From positions 496,001 through 560,000 of the forward strand of contig JAAFIS010000001.1 in assembly GCA_013298695.1 (NCBI GenBank): a DNA stretch of 64,000 bases, written 5' to 3'. This stretch comes from Betaproteobacteria bacterium (GTDB lineage: Bacteria; Pseudomonadota; Gammaproteobacteria; Burkholderiales; Casimicrobiaceae). Position numbers and translations under genes: made by a program. This document shows positions 17,933 to 26,090 of the stretch, piece by piece (the first letter of the stretch is position 1; each line of letters starts with the position of its first letter). The notes beneath the pieces were generated by a model. The model had not been told where the DNA came from. It was given only the letters and a program-made list of their open reading frames with translations, and ran no database searches.

Positions 17933-19384
17933 TCACTCACGACGATTGGCGCCATCCTTCGCGTAATGCGCCCGTTTGTATTCGTACATCATTTGATCCG
18001 CCGCTCGCAGCGTCGACTCCAGCTCTCCGATGCGCTCACACACGCCCCAACCCGCGCTAATCGACAGCCGAGGGCCGGTGTAGAACTGATTGTTCAGCTC
18101 AACGTTTAGATTAAGCGTTTGTAAAAATTCGAGTGCGGCGTTTGCGCTTTTGTTCGGTAGCAGTACTGAGAACTCGTCGCCGCCAGTGCGCGCGGGTTCT
18201 AGCGCGTCACCACACGCTTTTTTGATCGCTTCCGCCGCGCGACGAATCAGCGCGTCGCCCGCCGCGTGACCGTGTGCGTCGTTGACGGGCTTTAAGCCAT
18301 TTACATCCATCACGATCACCGCGGTTGGGAACGGGCCGCGGCGGCTAATGCGATTGATTTCTTCGTCGAAATGCGCTCGATTTCTGAGCTTGGTAAGAGT
18401 GTCGTGTTTGCCCAGGTATTCGAGATAGGCTTCTGCTTTTTTTCGTGCGCTGATATCGGTAAGCGCCACCAACGCGCGCTCCCAGGTCGCTTCATAACCG
18501 GGCAACACGGCCCACTGCATGTGCGCGTAGATCATGTCGCCCTTGAGCGAATAGTTCACGACTTCGCGCTGCTGGAAAAGTTTGCCGTTCCACAAATCGA
18601 CTAACTGATCCGAAAACGTAATCGACATTTCATCGCGAAACACATCTGATAAGCGGGTTAGTAATTCCGCTTTGCTGCTCGCGGCATACATCGGAAGTGT
18701 TTGCATGTTCACGTCAATCGTGCGCAGCGCGCTCATGCACTGGAACACAAAATCTGGATGCACGCTAAGAAACGTTCGAAAATCTTCAATGCCCTGCGCG
18801 CGCAAACCATCGAGCATTTGCTTCACCTCGCTGAAATCATTGACCCAAAGTGAAATCGGCGAATAGTCAAACAAACCTTTCGCATATCGCTCGTTGAGCA
18901 GCGCGCGGCTCGCCGCTTCTCGGGATGCCGTTAAATCCTCGAGCGACACCAGCGCACGATCCCACGGCTTAGTTTCGTCGGCGAGCAAGGTAATGCCCAA
19001 GCGCAGTTCAAGTCGTTTGCCGCTGACGGTATGGTTGACCGTTTCGCTCTGAAACGTGCGCTCACCATTCCAGAAACTCGATATTTCAGCGATCGCAACG
19101 TTGCCGTTTTCGCGCGCGAAGATTGTCGCAGCAGCCGCTTTGAGTTGCTCGAAAGAGGTTGCGCCATAGAGCTCGAGCGAGCGACGGTTTACGCTGCGCA
19201 CGTTGATCTTCGAATAGTAGGTGTCGATGGCGCTTGGGTTCGAGCGGAGGAATGCAGCGATGTCGGTGACACCATCTTCGCGCCACCGCGCAAGCAACGC
19301 ACGCACTTCACTGAAGTCAGAAAAAAACAGCGCAACGGGCGCTAGATCAAAAACGTCTTCTGCGATAAGTTGAGGATGCGACAT
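17933..19384 (-). CDS. Diguanylate cyclase with two PAS-like domains
   Basis: The 483-residue cytoplasmic protein makes cyclic-di-GMP from two GTP if active. Two similar sensory segments come first (about 8-165 and 170-320). Both contain an APVALFFSDFSEV / YSPISLWVNDFSEV block and end in WDRALVSLEDLTASREA / WERALVALTDISARKKA, so they look like a duplicated PAS unit. The GGDEF domain (about 325-480) has DTLTKLRNRAHFDEE, VIVMDVNGLKPVND and an intact RTGGDEFSVLL active site. The RxxD inhibitory site upstream of GGDEF is absent (GDAL at that place). There is no transmembrane segment, so it senses a cytoplasmic signal. Confidence 0.9.
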   Translation of the reverse strand: MSHPQLIAEDVFDLAPVALFFSDFSEVRALLARWREDGVTDIAAFLRSNPSAIDTYYSKINVRSVNRRSLELYGATSFEQLKAAAATIFARENGNVAIAEISSFWNGERTFQSETVNHTVSGKRLELRLGITLLADETKPWDRALVSLEDLTASREAASRALLNERYAKGLFDYSPISLWVNDFSEVKQMLDGLRAQGIEDFRTFLSVHPDFVFQCMSALRTIDVNMQTLPMYAASSKAELLTRLSDVFRDEMSITFSDQLVDLWNGKLFQQREVVNYSLKGDMIYAHMQWAVLPGYEATWERALVALTDISARKKAEAYLEYLGKHDTLTKLRNRAHFDEEINRISRRGPFPTAVIVMDVNGLKPVNDAHGHAAGDALIRRAAEAIKKACGDALEPARTGGDEFSVLLPNKSANAALEFLQTLNLNVELNNQFYTGPRLSISAGWGVCERIGELESTLRAADQMMYEYKRAHYAKDGANRRE

Positions 19385-19492
19385 CTCGTGAGCACCGTAA
19401 AAGATTCCGAATGCGCGAGCATAAGCTCTCAGCGTGCGAGCGATGCATTGGCGTTATCCTGACGTTATAAATCTGGCGGCTTTGCGCCGCTT

Positions 19493-19568
19493 TTATTGGG
19501 CGATATCATAATTTATTGAAAATGCCGATAAATTAAATAAAGCGCTGTAGCGCCCAATAAAATGGGCG
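19493..19568. repeat. GCCCA/TGGGC palindrome element, copy 1
   Basis: Half-site TATTGGGCG at 19494-19502 pairs perfectly with CGCCCAATA at 19551-19559, which is also the left arm of a second palindrome CGCCCA-ATAAAA-TGGGCG (19551-19568). The AT-rich stretch between them is about 48 bases long. The element lies between the GGDEF gene and the next upstream gene. Similar elements occur near 39886, 45740, 48289, 52003 and 63702. Confidence 0.75.
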
Positions 19569-19574
19569 ATCTGT

Positions 19575-20093
19575 CTACATAGACGTATTTGCCTCTTGAT
19601 GATTTGAAGCGTCTTTTCGCGACTCTGCGTTCGGCTCGCACAGCGACTCCGCATGTCGCGCTTCCACTTCAAACACGTTATCCCAGTAGTACCCGCTCCA
19701 CCGGCGGTGGCGCAGCGCGGCCCATAGCCCTGCCGCGACATAGGCCAGCGGAAAAAGTATTCCCCAACGTTCGCACTGCCCCACATGAACGCGCTCGTGA
19801 ACCCGGCAGCCGCGCATGCAATGCTCGTTGCGAGCCACAATCACGTGGCCGATGGTCGCTGCGGCAAATCCGGCCCCACCGGTCAGTGTGCGAAACCACG
19901 GGCCGCGCAGAAACCATTCGAGCGCGGGGCTGGTCACTTCAAGCGTTCGCTCGCTGATTGCCCAGCGCGCGCGCAAATGTTTGGGCAAGGGCCATCTCAG
20001 CGCAAGCGGCAATAAAAACACCGCGCAAAGTGAAACCGGAAGCGCCCATAGCACGTATACCCACGCAGGAAACAATGGTCGCTTTTTCGACAT
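19575..20093 (-). CDS. Membrane protein with an HERVH motif, function unknown
   Basis: This 172-residue protein has one clear hydrophobic segment near the N-terminus (VYVLWALPVSLCAVFLLPLAL) and a second around GILFPLAYVAAGLWAAL. Between them is GHVIVARNEHCMRGCRVHERVHVGQCERWG, in which RVHERVHVGQ looks like a HExxH-type zinc-peptidase site with Arg in place of one variable residue, followed by DNVFEVEARHAE. I have seen similar proteins annotated only as hypothetical. A metallopeptidase role is possible but unproven. The gene stands opposite the cupredoxin-like gene. Confidence 0.6.
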   Translation of the reverse strand: MSKKRPLFPAWVYVLWALPVSLCAVFLLPLALRWPLPKHLRARWAISERTLEVTSPALEWFLRGPWFRTLTGGAGFAAATIGHVIVARNEHCMRGCRVHERVHVGQCERWGILFPLAYVAAGLWAALRHRRWSGYYWDNVFEVEARHAESLCEPNAESRKDASNHQEANTSM

Positions 20094-20291
20094 GCGCGTT
20101 GGTGCTTAGGCGAACGCGTATTGCTTCGCGCGCGGGATCGTGCGAAGCTTCGCGTGTGCGAATGCGGACTTTAAGCTGAGCATTGGCTGCCGTAGTTTCA
20201 ATGCGAGAATTCCGCAGTGCGCGACATTCAAACGCGATGTCCACCAAGCTTGCTGCAACTGCGTTTCACACCACATTGGTTGGAAGGATTT

Positions 20292-20969
20292 ATGAAAATA
20301 ATTGATCGGATTTCGCGAAGAAAAATCGCGTTGGTTTCTACGGCCGTGGCTTGTTTGGCATTAACCAGTGCGCATGCGGCAACGATTGTCGCGCAGATTA
20401 AGGATCGCAACGGTAACGCGGTGCAAAACGCTGTGGTGTATGCGTTGCCTATTGGCACGACGGCACCGTCGGTAAAGCCGAATGTGAGCGCTCAGGTCGA
20501 GCAGCTTAATTTTAAGTACGAGCCGTTTGTAAGCGTCGTCCAGAAGGGCACGCAAATGCGCTTCCCAAATAAAGATAAAGCCGATCACCACGTTAAAGTG
20601 CTCTCGGGTCCGCAACTTTTTGAATTCCAGATCTACACCCGCAAAGAACCGACGCCCGTGGTGCTCGATAAGCCGGGGCAGATCGTGTTGCAGTGTTTGC
20701 TCCACACCTGGATGAATGCGCACATTTATGTGGTCGACACACCGTATTTCGCGAAGACTTCGAAAACCGGCTCGGCGATTATTCAAGACGTTCCGGCGGG
20801 CGAATACGAGTTACAAGTGCAGCACCCCAACATCGCGTTTCCCGGGCAAGTCTCGCCCACTATGCCGCAACGCATCAAGCTCGATGCATCAAGTTCGCAA
20901 GTGTTTGACCTAAAGTTTGATTTCGTGCCGCGCCCTGAACCGCGCGCTCGGGTGCCGCTAGATTACTAG
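20292..20969 (+). CDS. Periplasmic cupredoxin-like protein
   Basis: This 225-residue protein has a signal peptide (cleavage after SAHA) and resembles methylamine-utilisation/plastocyanin-type copper proteins. Candidate type-1 copper ligands are the first His of KADHHVKVLS (about 100) and Cys, His and Met in CLLHTWMNAHIYV (about 138-146). That is the H...C..H..M spacing of a cupredoxin. A carboxypeptidase-regulatory-like beta domain flanks it (IVAQIKDRNGNAVQNAVVYALP and DVPAGEYELQVQHP). The start at 20292 has GGAAGGA just before it; the longer frame from 20217 lacks a signal. The electron-transfer partner is unknown. Confidence 0.75.
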   Translation: MKIIDRISRRKIALVSTAVACLALTSAHAATIVAQIKDRNGNAVQNAVVYALPIGTTAPSVKPNVSAQVEQLNFKYEPFVSVVQKGTQMRFPNKDKADHHVKVLSGPQLFEFQIYTRKEPTPVVLDKPGQIVLQCLLHTWMNAHIYVVDTPYFAKTSKTGSAIIQDVPAGEYELQVQHPNIAFPGQVSPTMPQRIKLDASSSQVFDLKFDFVPRPEPRARVPLDY

Positions 20970-20986
20970 CAGCACTGCGCTAATTT

Positions 20987-21064
20987 GCCCGATTGGTTTG
21001 GGCTAAATAGCGATTTAGTCGCTATATTGAGGTGTCGATTTATTGCTTGCTAGCCCCAATAGAG
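20987..21064. repeat. Hairpins between convergent genes; degenerate GCCCA palindrome
   Basis: GCCC-GATTGGTTT-GGGC (20987-21003) is followed by a perfect 7-base hairpin ATAGCGA-TTTAG-TCGCTAT (21007-21025) and a half-site GCCCCAATA near 21053. The genes on both sides converge here, so the hairpins may act in transcript ending, though no T-tract follows. The rest of the gap to 21222 shows nothing I can name. Confidence 0.5.
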
Positions 21065-21222
21065 TTCGGCGATGATGCACTATGGCGTGTTTACGCTATG
21101 TTGGCGAGTTGCGTTACGAGGTCCTTGTGGCGCTCACACCACGGCGGCCTTCGCGCCTAACCGTGCATCGAAACCTGAACCGCCGCACTCGTCAAAATAG
21201 TGAGAACGCCCTAGATAGCGCA

Positions 21223-22872
21223 CTAAAACTCGCGCTGACGCGTTCCATCTGATGCTGAACCGCGTCGCTGGAAGCCGCCCGCGGCACCGATGGCGAGCAA
21301 CAGAACGAGCAGCCCGATCGCGACGTTGCTGAGCGCTGGCACCGCTTGCGACGAAGCGGCTCCGATAACGCCCCCCTCAAATGCGCCGATGTCGTATGCA
21401 GCGCCGACTGGCCTCGCGGCTCCGCTGTGATCAATCGTCACCGTGGCTTCAGTCAGGCCGTTGTCGATCGCGGGCGACCCGAAGCTCAGCCTTAGATCAC
21501 CTGCGGCCGGATCTGCGTAGCGCGGATCACTCGTTATCAACGCACCAACCGAGGCAACGCCTGGCGTGGTGGGCGAATAATTGCCGTTGGGATTATTGAA
21601 GTAGCCGTTGTTTGAAAACGTAGTGGTAATTGATGCGCCGGCATCGGCAAAAGCGCTGACCGCACCTTGCACAAAACTTGGCCCCTCGCCCGCTGGAATC
21701 ACCGCGCCCGCAATCTCAGTGCACAAATTGTTGTTGAAACGGCCAGTAATGTTGGTCGAGCGATTTGCGCTCAGTGAGAGGCACAATCCGGCACCGTGGA
21801 TCGTGTTGTTTAACGCGATCAGTGTGGCCGTGTCGCCCGCGGTTTGAGGGTTCGCTTGGATGCCGTATTGCAAGTTGCGCAGCACGTTGTTGGTGAACAC
21901 AGCGGTCACTGATTGCGGTCCGGGAGTGCCGCTGAATCCGCCAGCAAAAGGCACCACGTTGAGCGCGCTGCCGGCTCGCGATGCGGTGCCGATGAACTTG
22001 TTTTGAGTGATGGTGTGGGTGCGGCCAGCCGTGAGGTAGCGAATCAGAATTCCGGTCACTGAGCCTTGCGGATGGCCAATGAAATTGAAGGTATTGCGGC
22101 GGATATCGCTGGTCACGTCGTTGATCAAATCCATTGAAATCGCGGAGTAGGGCCCCGCTGGCGCAGCGATATTAAAAGTTGAATCAACAAGGCTGAAAGT
22201 AATGGGTTGTGTGTCGCTGCCTCGGATGTCAAACGCGCTCACCCCGCCGGTGGTTGTGATCGTGGAGCGGGCAACGGATAGCGCGCCGCCCTCCGCCATA
22301 AAAATCGCGTTCGCCCCCGAATTGATCGCCGTGTTGATAGAGATTGATGAGTCGGTAACGTTGATGGTTTTCAGTGTGGTTGCGCTCGATGCGTTGCGCA
22401 AGTTAACGCCGTAGTTGCCCACGCCACCGAGCGGGTTTGAGATCTGAACTTGATCAAGGTTGACCGTTACTGCGCCGGTGCCGTTGGCAATCACTGAAAC
22501 GAGCGACGTGCTATTCGCGCCTCCACTTTGAATTTGCAGGCCGCGCAGGGTAAATGTTTGTGCGCTCGCGCTGTTCGGCGAAATGGTGACGGTGTCACCA
22601 GCGGCCGGCCGAATTGTTGGCGAGAATCCGGCGCCTGCGACCAAGCTGACGGCGGAAGTAATCAACACGTTTTCCGCGAACGTGGCGTTTGAGTTAACCG
22701 TGACGAGCGCACCGGGCGTGCCTTGCACGGCACTCACCGCGGCTTGCAGGGTGGCATGGCTTCCGGGCACCGTCGCAGTTGCGGCAATCGTGGCTTGCGA
22801 AAACAACGCAGTGGCTAAGCCCAAAACGGGCAGAAACACACCGACCAGAGGGTGGTTTTTCAGGAGCTTCAT
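21223..22872 (-). CDS. Secreted beta-helix protein with IPTL-type C-terminal signal
   Basis: The 549-residue protein has a signal peptide (LGLATALFSQATIAA) and a body of repeating NxxIxxxN- and TxxxNxF-type turns typical of right-handed parallel beta-helix proteins: TFTLRGLQIQSGG, RRNTFNFIG, ITQNKFIGTA, VFTNNVLRNL and LNNTIHGAG. A choice-of-anchor-like end (SPAIDNGLTEATVTIDHSGAARPVG, YDIGAFEGG) leads into VPALSNVAIG, a hydrophobic helix and QRRG, an IPTL-CTERM-like sorting tail with about 13 extra residues after it. Such proteins may bind or cut polysaccharides; no catalytic residues can be assigned. It is followed at its 5' side by 329 bases with no gene. Confidence 0.78.
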   Translation of the reverse strand: MKLLKNHPLVGVFLPVLGLATALFSQATIAATATVPGSHATLQAAVSAVQGTPGALVTVNSNATFAENVLITSAVSLVAGAGFSPTIRPAAGDTVTISPNSASAQTFTLRGLQIQSGGANSTSLVSVIANGTGAVTVNLDQVQISNPLGGVGNYGVNLRNASSATTLKTINVTDSSISINTAINSGANAIFMAEGGALSVARSTITTTGGVSAFDIRGSDTQPITFSLVDSTFNIAAPAGPYSAISMDLINDVTSDIRRNTFNFIGHPQGSVTGILIRYLTAGRTHTITQNKFIGTASRAGSALNVVPFAGGFSGTPGPQSVTAVFTNNVLRNLQYGIQANPQTAGDTATLIALNNTIHGAGLCLSLSANRSTNITGRFNNNLCTEIAGAVIPAGEGPSFVQGAVSAFADAGASITTTFSNNGYFNNPNGNYSPTTPGVASVGALITSDPRYADPAAGDLRLSFGSPAIDNGLTEATVTIDHSGAARPVGAAYDIGAFEGGVIGAASSQAVPALSNVAIGLLVLLLAIGAAGGFQRRGSASDGTRQREF

Positions 22873-23201
22873 CGTAAGGGCCTCTCACAGGTTTGACTGC
22901 TTATGGGGAACAACAGCGAAATTCGCCGACGCACGGCTCACCTCGTAAGACGAGTTCTGCATGAAAACAGTGACAAATCGCGAGCTCGCAGCCGCCTGCG
23001 TGCGCCTGAGTCGATGCGATCCAGGTCTTGGTTCAATGAGACAGACAAGATCACACGGACGATTGAAAATCGCCGTGATCGCCCTGTAAATGTTGGAGAA
23101 AACCGCTTTTTCACCGCAAGTCACTGCACGCACAGTTCGCTGCGTTAGCTCTCGCGGCTCGCGTCTAGCGTCGAGAGTACGACTACGCTCGTGGCGCGCG
23201 A
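22873..23201. other. Intergenic stretch without a recognisable gene
   Basis: This gap separates the start of the beta-helix gene (ribosome site GAGAGG next to 22872, minus strand) from the stop of recJ. It contains the short palindrome CTCGT-AAG-ACGAG near 22945, otherwise nothing I can support. Open frames crossing it are antisense extensions from recJ. Confidence 0.6.
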
Positions 23202-24911
23202 TTAAGTGTCTGCGCTCGCATCCCACCAGTGCTCCACGATCAGCTCGACCCGCTGCGCACCATTCCACTCGGAAAGCGAGAGTTTGTAGGCGGCTCGCAG
23301 CTGCTGCGGCGGTGGCTCTACGCAATTGAAACGAATCGCGTCGTACATGCGGCCGTCGCGTTTTAGACGCAGTTTGGTGTGTTTCAGCGCGACGATGCGC
23401 GAATCGAGCACGCTGAATACATCGTCGAACAGCGGCGGCGGAAAGGCTTGCCCCCAAACGTGATTATGGAGCGACGCGGCGGTCTCGAAATCGAATGCGT
23501 TCGCATCAAAACTGCCGTCGCTTTCAATGCGTTGTTCGAGAAGCTCTGGCGTGAGGAGTTCTGCGGCGACGGCTTCAAATGCCCTTGCAAATGGCGCAAA
23601 ATCCGCATTCGTAATCGTGAGCCCAGCAGCCATGGCGTGACCACCGAATTTGCGCATCAACTGAGGATGACGTTTCGAGACGAGATCCAACGCGTCGCGC
23701 AAATGAAATCCGGGGATCGAGCGACCAGAACCTTTGAGTTCGGTACCTTCACCTGGCGCAAACACAATCGAGGGGCGATGATAGGTTTCGCGTAAACGCC
23801 CAGCGACGATGCCAACAACGCCTTGATGCCAGGTGCCGTCCATCACCACGATACTTTTTTGTTCCGGTGTGATCTCCGCGCGAATCATCAGGTCGGCTTC
23901 GTCGCGCATCCCCGATTCAATCGAGCGACGTTCGCGGTTGAGCTGATCGAGTTGCGTGGCAATTTCCAATGCGCGCTCTGGGTCATCCGTCGTTAAACAT
24001 TCGATGCCGAGCGAAATGTCATCAAGCCGACCTGCAGCGTTGATGCGCGGCCCGAGAATGAAGCCGAATTCATACGTTGTTGCTTTAGCAAGATCGCGTT
24101 TTGCAACTTCAAAGAGCGCTTTGATTCCTGCCTGCGCTTTTCCCTCGCGAATGCGGCGTAGACCGGCTTCGACGAGCCGCCGATTGAGCGCGTCTAGCGG
24201 CACCACATCAGCGACCGTTCCGAGCGCTAGCAAATCCAGCAAATCATTCAAATCCGGTTGCGTTTCATTGCTGTATACGCCGCGCTCACGCAGGCGCGCA
24301 CGCAGCGCGAGCAACACGTAAAACATCACGCCGCAACCCGCGAGCGCTTTACTCGGGAATGCGCAACCCGGTTGATTCGGATTCACAATCGTCGGCGTAT
24401 CCGGCAGCGTGTCGCCCGGAAGATGATGATCGGTGACGATCACGTCGATGCCGAGCGCACGAGCGGCAGCGACGCCATCAACGCTCGCAATGCCGTTATC
24501 CACCGTGACGATGACACGCGGATTTTCTTTCGCCGCGAGCGCCACAATTTCAGGCGTCAATCCGTAGCCATATTCGAATCGATTTGGCACGATATAGCCA
24601 ATCTTCGCGCCCATGCGCCGCAGCCCGCGCAAACCAATTGCACATGCTGTTGCGCCATCCGCATCGTAATCCGCGACGATCAGCATTTGCTCTTGCTTCT
24701 CAATGGCTACGATCAAACGCTCAACGACTACGTCGATGCCTTTCATTTGACTTGGCGCAGGAAGCAGCGAGAGCTTGAAGCTCGCATCTTCCGCGCGTGC
24801 AATGCCACGCGAGGCGTAGAGGCGCGAGAAAAGGGGCGAAATCCCGGATTGTTCTAGCGTGGTGGCGGCTGCGCTATCGATACTGCGGCGGTGTAGTTGG
24901 GGCGAGGGCAT
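23202..24911 (-). CDS. recJ: Single-stranded-DNA-specific exonuclease RecJ
   Basis: RecJ is the 5'-to-3' single-strand exonuclease of recombination (RecF pathway) and mismatch and base-excision repair. The 569-residue length is normal. The DHH-domain motifs are all present: VADYDADGATA (motif I), TVDNGIAS, VTDHHLPGD (motif III, DHH) and ALGTVADVVPLD. DHHA1 blocks GSGRSIPGFHLRDAL and KFGGHAMAAGLT follow, then the C-terminal OB-fold (KLRLKRDGRMYDAIRFN). The start is the ATG at 24911. The RpfE-like gene lies just upstream on the same strand, a pairing known from Xanthomonas and Burkholderia. Confidence 0.96.
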   Translation of the reverse strand: MPSPQLHRRSIDSAAATTLEQSGISPLFSRLYASRGIARAEDASFKLSLLPAPSQMKGIDVVVERLIVAIEKQEQMLIVADYDADGATACAIGLRGLRRMGAKIGYIVPNRFEYGYGLTPEIVALAAKENPRVIVTVDNGIASVDGVAAARALGIDVIVTDHHLPGDTLPDTPTIVNPNQPGCAFPSKALAGCGVMFYVLLALRARLRERGVYSNETQPDLNDLLDLLALGTVADVVPLDALNRRLVEAGLRRIREGKAQAGIKALFEVAKRDLAKATTYEFGFILGPRINAAGRLDDISLGIECLTTDDPERALEIATQLDQLNRERRSIESGMRDEADLMIRAEITPEQKSIVVMDGTWHQGVVGIVAGRLRETYHRPSIVFAPGEGTELKGSGRSIPGFHLRDALDLVSKRHPQLMRKFGGHAMAAGLTITNADFAPFARAFEAVAAELLTPELLEQRIESDGSFDANAFDFETAASLHNHVWGQAFPPPLFDDVFSVLDSRIVALKHTKLRLKRDGRMYDAIRFNCVEPPPQQLRAAYKLSLSEWNGAQRVELIVEHWWDASADT

Positions 24912-25024
24912 CTTGAAATGTTAGCGAGGCTGCTGCGGGGCTTTCCACTGCGCCCGGGAGCGGCCGCCCGTAGAACGGGTGACGGCAAACGCGCTGTGCC
25001 CGTACTTGGTTAGCACGTTCTCCG

Positions 25025-25945
25025 TCATCCCTCACCCAACACGTCGCGTTGACCTCTCGCAGCGGGAGAGATATCGAACGCCCGCTGATGCAGCCGCATC
25101 AACACCTCGCCGAGCGTTGGCTTTTTGGCAAACCACGAAAACAAACCGCCTCTTTTTTTGTCAACGAAACGCAATCGAACTCGCGGAAACGCGTCGCCAA
25201 GAATTACTTCGTCTGCGCGCAAAATCTCAGGTTCGAGCGTCGTCCACGCGGCTTGCCACGCCTTCACATCGCCACGCTTGAGCGCCTCAACAAAGAGCGT
25301 CGTTGGCAACGCGATGTTCGTCGCTGTCGCGTTCGCTGGCGAAAAACTGTGTAACCACACGACATTGATCGGCAGCAAACTGTTTTGTTGCCGCTCCGCG
25401 TTCACCTGATGACTGAAAAGCAGCATTTGCAATTCGTTCATCCAGCGTTCAACTAAGCGCGCATCGCGTCCGCGTGGAAGAAACTGACGCATGTTCTCGC
25501 CCGCGACGAACATTGGGTGTTCGGTAAGCACTTCAATCGATCGCGTTGACTCGAACAACCATTCAGTGGCGTTGAGGTATTTCAACAAAATTCCGTCTTG
25601 TGCGAGATGTGTGTTCGCGGCATCACAGAGCTTGCGTGAATCTTTTTCAGATAAACGAGTTTGCTCGGCATCGAGCACGGTGAGATCGGTGAGCCCGAGT
25701 GTGGCTGCTAGTGGTGTGGCGAGTGCGACGGTGGTTGCGTCGTTCGTATGAGACTGCGCATTTGCGAACGGGAGATCCGCGCTAGCGCCGACGCATTCCC
25801 GCAAGGCATCAGTCCAAGTGCCATTTAAGTTTTCAAATGAAGCGTTATCAAAGCACAGCGCAAGCTCAGGATGCGCGGGTAGCGCCTCACAAAGCGACTT
25901 TAGCGAGGTTCGATCAGCAAAGAGTGAACTCGGGAGGAGCAACAT
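25025..25945 (-). CDS. RpfE-like conserved protein next to recJ
   Basis: This 306-residue protein belongs, as far as I can tell, to the RpfE-type family (often labelled phosphoglycerate mutase or regulatory protein) that precedes recJ in many Beta- and Gammaproteobacteria. Its blocks GILLKYLNATEWLFES, NELQMLLFSH, SLLPINVVWLHSFS and ILRADEVILGDAFPR are the ones I would expect. The biochemical role is not established. The last 16 codons or so (after FDISPAARG) are encoded by a repeat element at 25029-25072, so the natural C-terminus has probably been replaced. A second copy of the same repeat lies just upstream of the start. Confidence 0.7.
   Translation of the reverse strand: MLLLPSSLFADRTSLKSLCEALPAHPELALCFDNASFENLNGTWTDALRECVGASADLPFANAQSHTNDATTVALATPLAATLGLTDLTVLDAEQTRLSEKDSRKLCDAANTHLAQDGILLKYLNATEWLFESTRSIEVLTEHPMFVAGENMRQFLPRGRDARLVERWMNELQMLLFSHQVNAERQQNSLLPINVVWLHSFSPANATATNIALPTTLFVEALKRGDVKAWQAAWTTLEPEILRADEVILGDAFPRVRLRFVDKKRGGLFSWFAKKPTLGEVLMRLHQRAFDISPAARGQRDVLGEG
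25029..25072 (+). repeat. CCCTCACCC...GGGAGAG repeat, copy 1 (inside the 3' end of the RpfE-like gene)
   Basis: The copy opens CCCTCACCCAACAC and closes GACCTCTCGCAGCGGGAGAG, a hairpin. It resembles the widespread CCCTCACCCC...CTCTCCC-GC-GGGAGAGG intergenic repeat of Proteobacteria. Here it carries the final codons and sits two bases from the stop of the RpfE-like gene. Confidence 0.8.
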
Positions 25946-26040
25946 TCAATTGTGTCTTGGTTTGGAAATTGGTGAACGCAATCTCAATGCACCCCACGAA
26001 TCCACTGCGCCTTGCGTGGGAGCGATCTGCGATACGATTT

Positions 26041-26085
26041 CCCTCACCCGCCGCATTCGCGTCGACCTCTCCCGGCGGGAGAGGT
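26041..26085 (+). repeat. CCCTCACCC...GGGAGAGG repeat, copy 2
   Basis: This second copy has the same orientation as the one at 25029 (CCCTCACCCGCC... and a CCTCTCCC-GGC-GGGAGAGG hairpin). It lies between the start of the RpfE-like gene and the stop of the DUF349 gene. The two copies therefore flank the RpfE-like gene as direct repeats about 1 kb apart. Confidence 0.8.
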
Positions 26086-26090
26086 AAACA

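Noticed and set aside
19478-19496. GCGGC-TTTGC-GCCGC hairpin with TTTTATT as a plus-strand terminator
   Set aside because: No plus-strand gene ends upstream; the neighbours on both sides are on the minus strand, so it cannot serve as a terminator in that direction.
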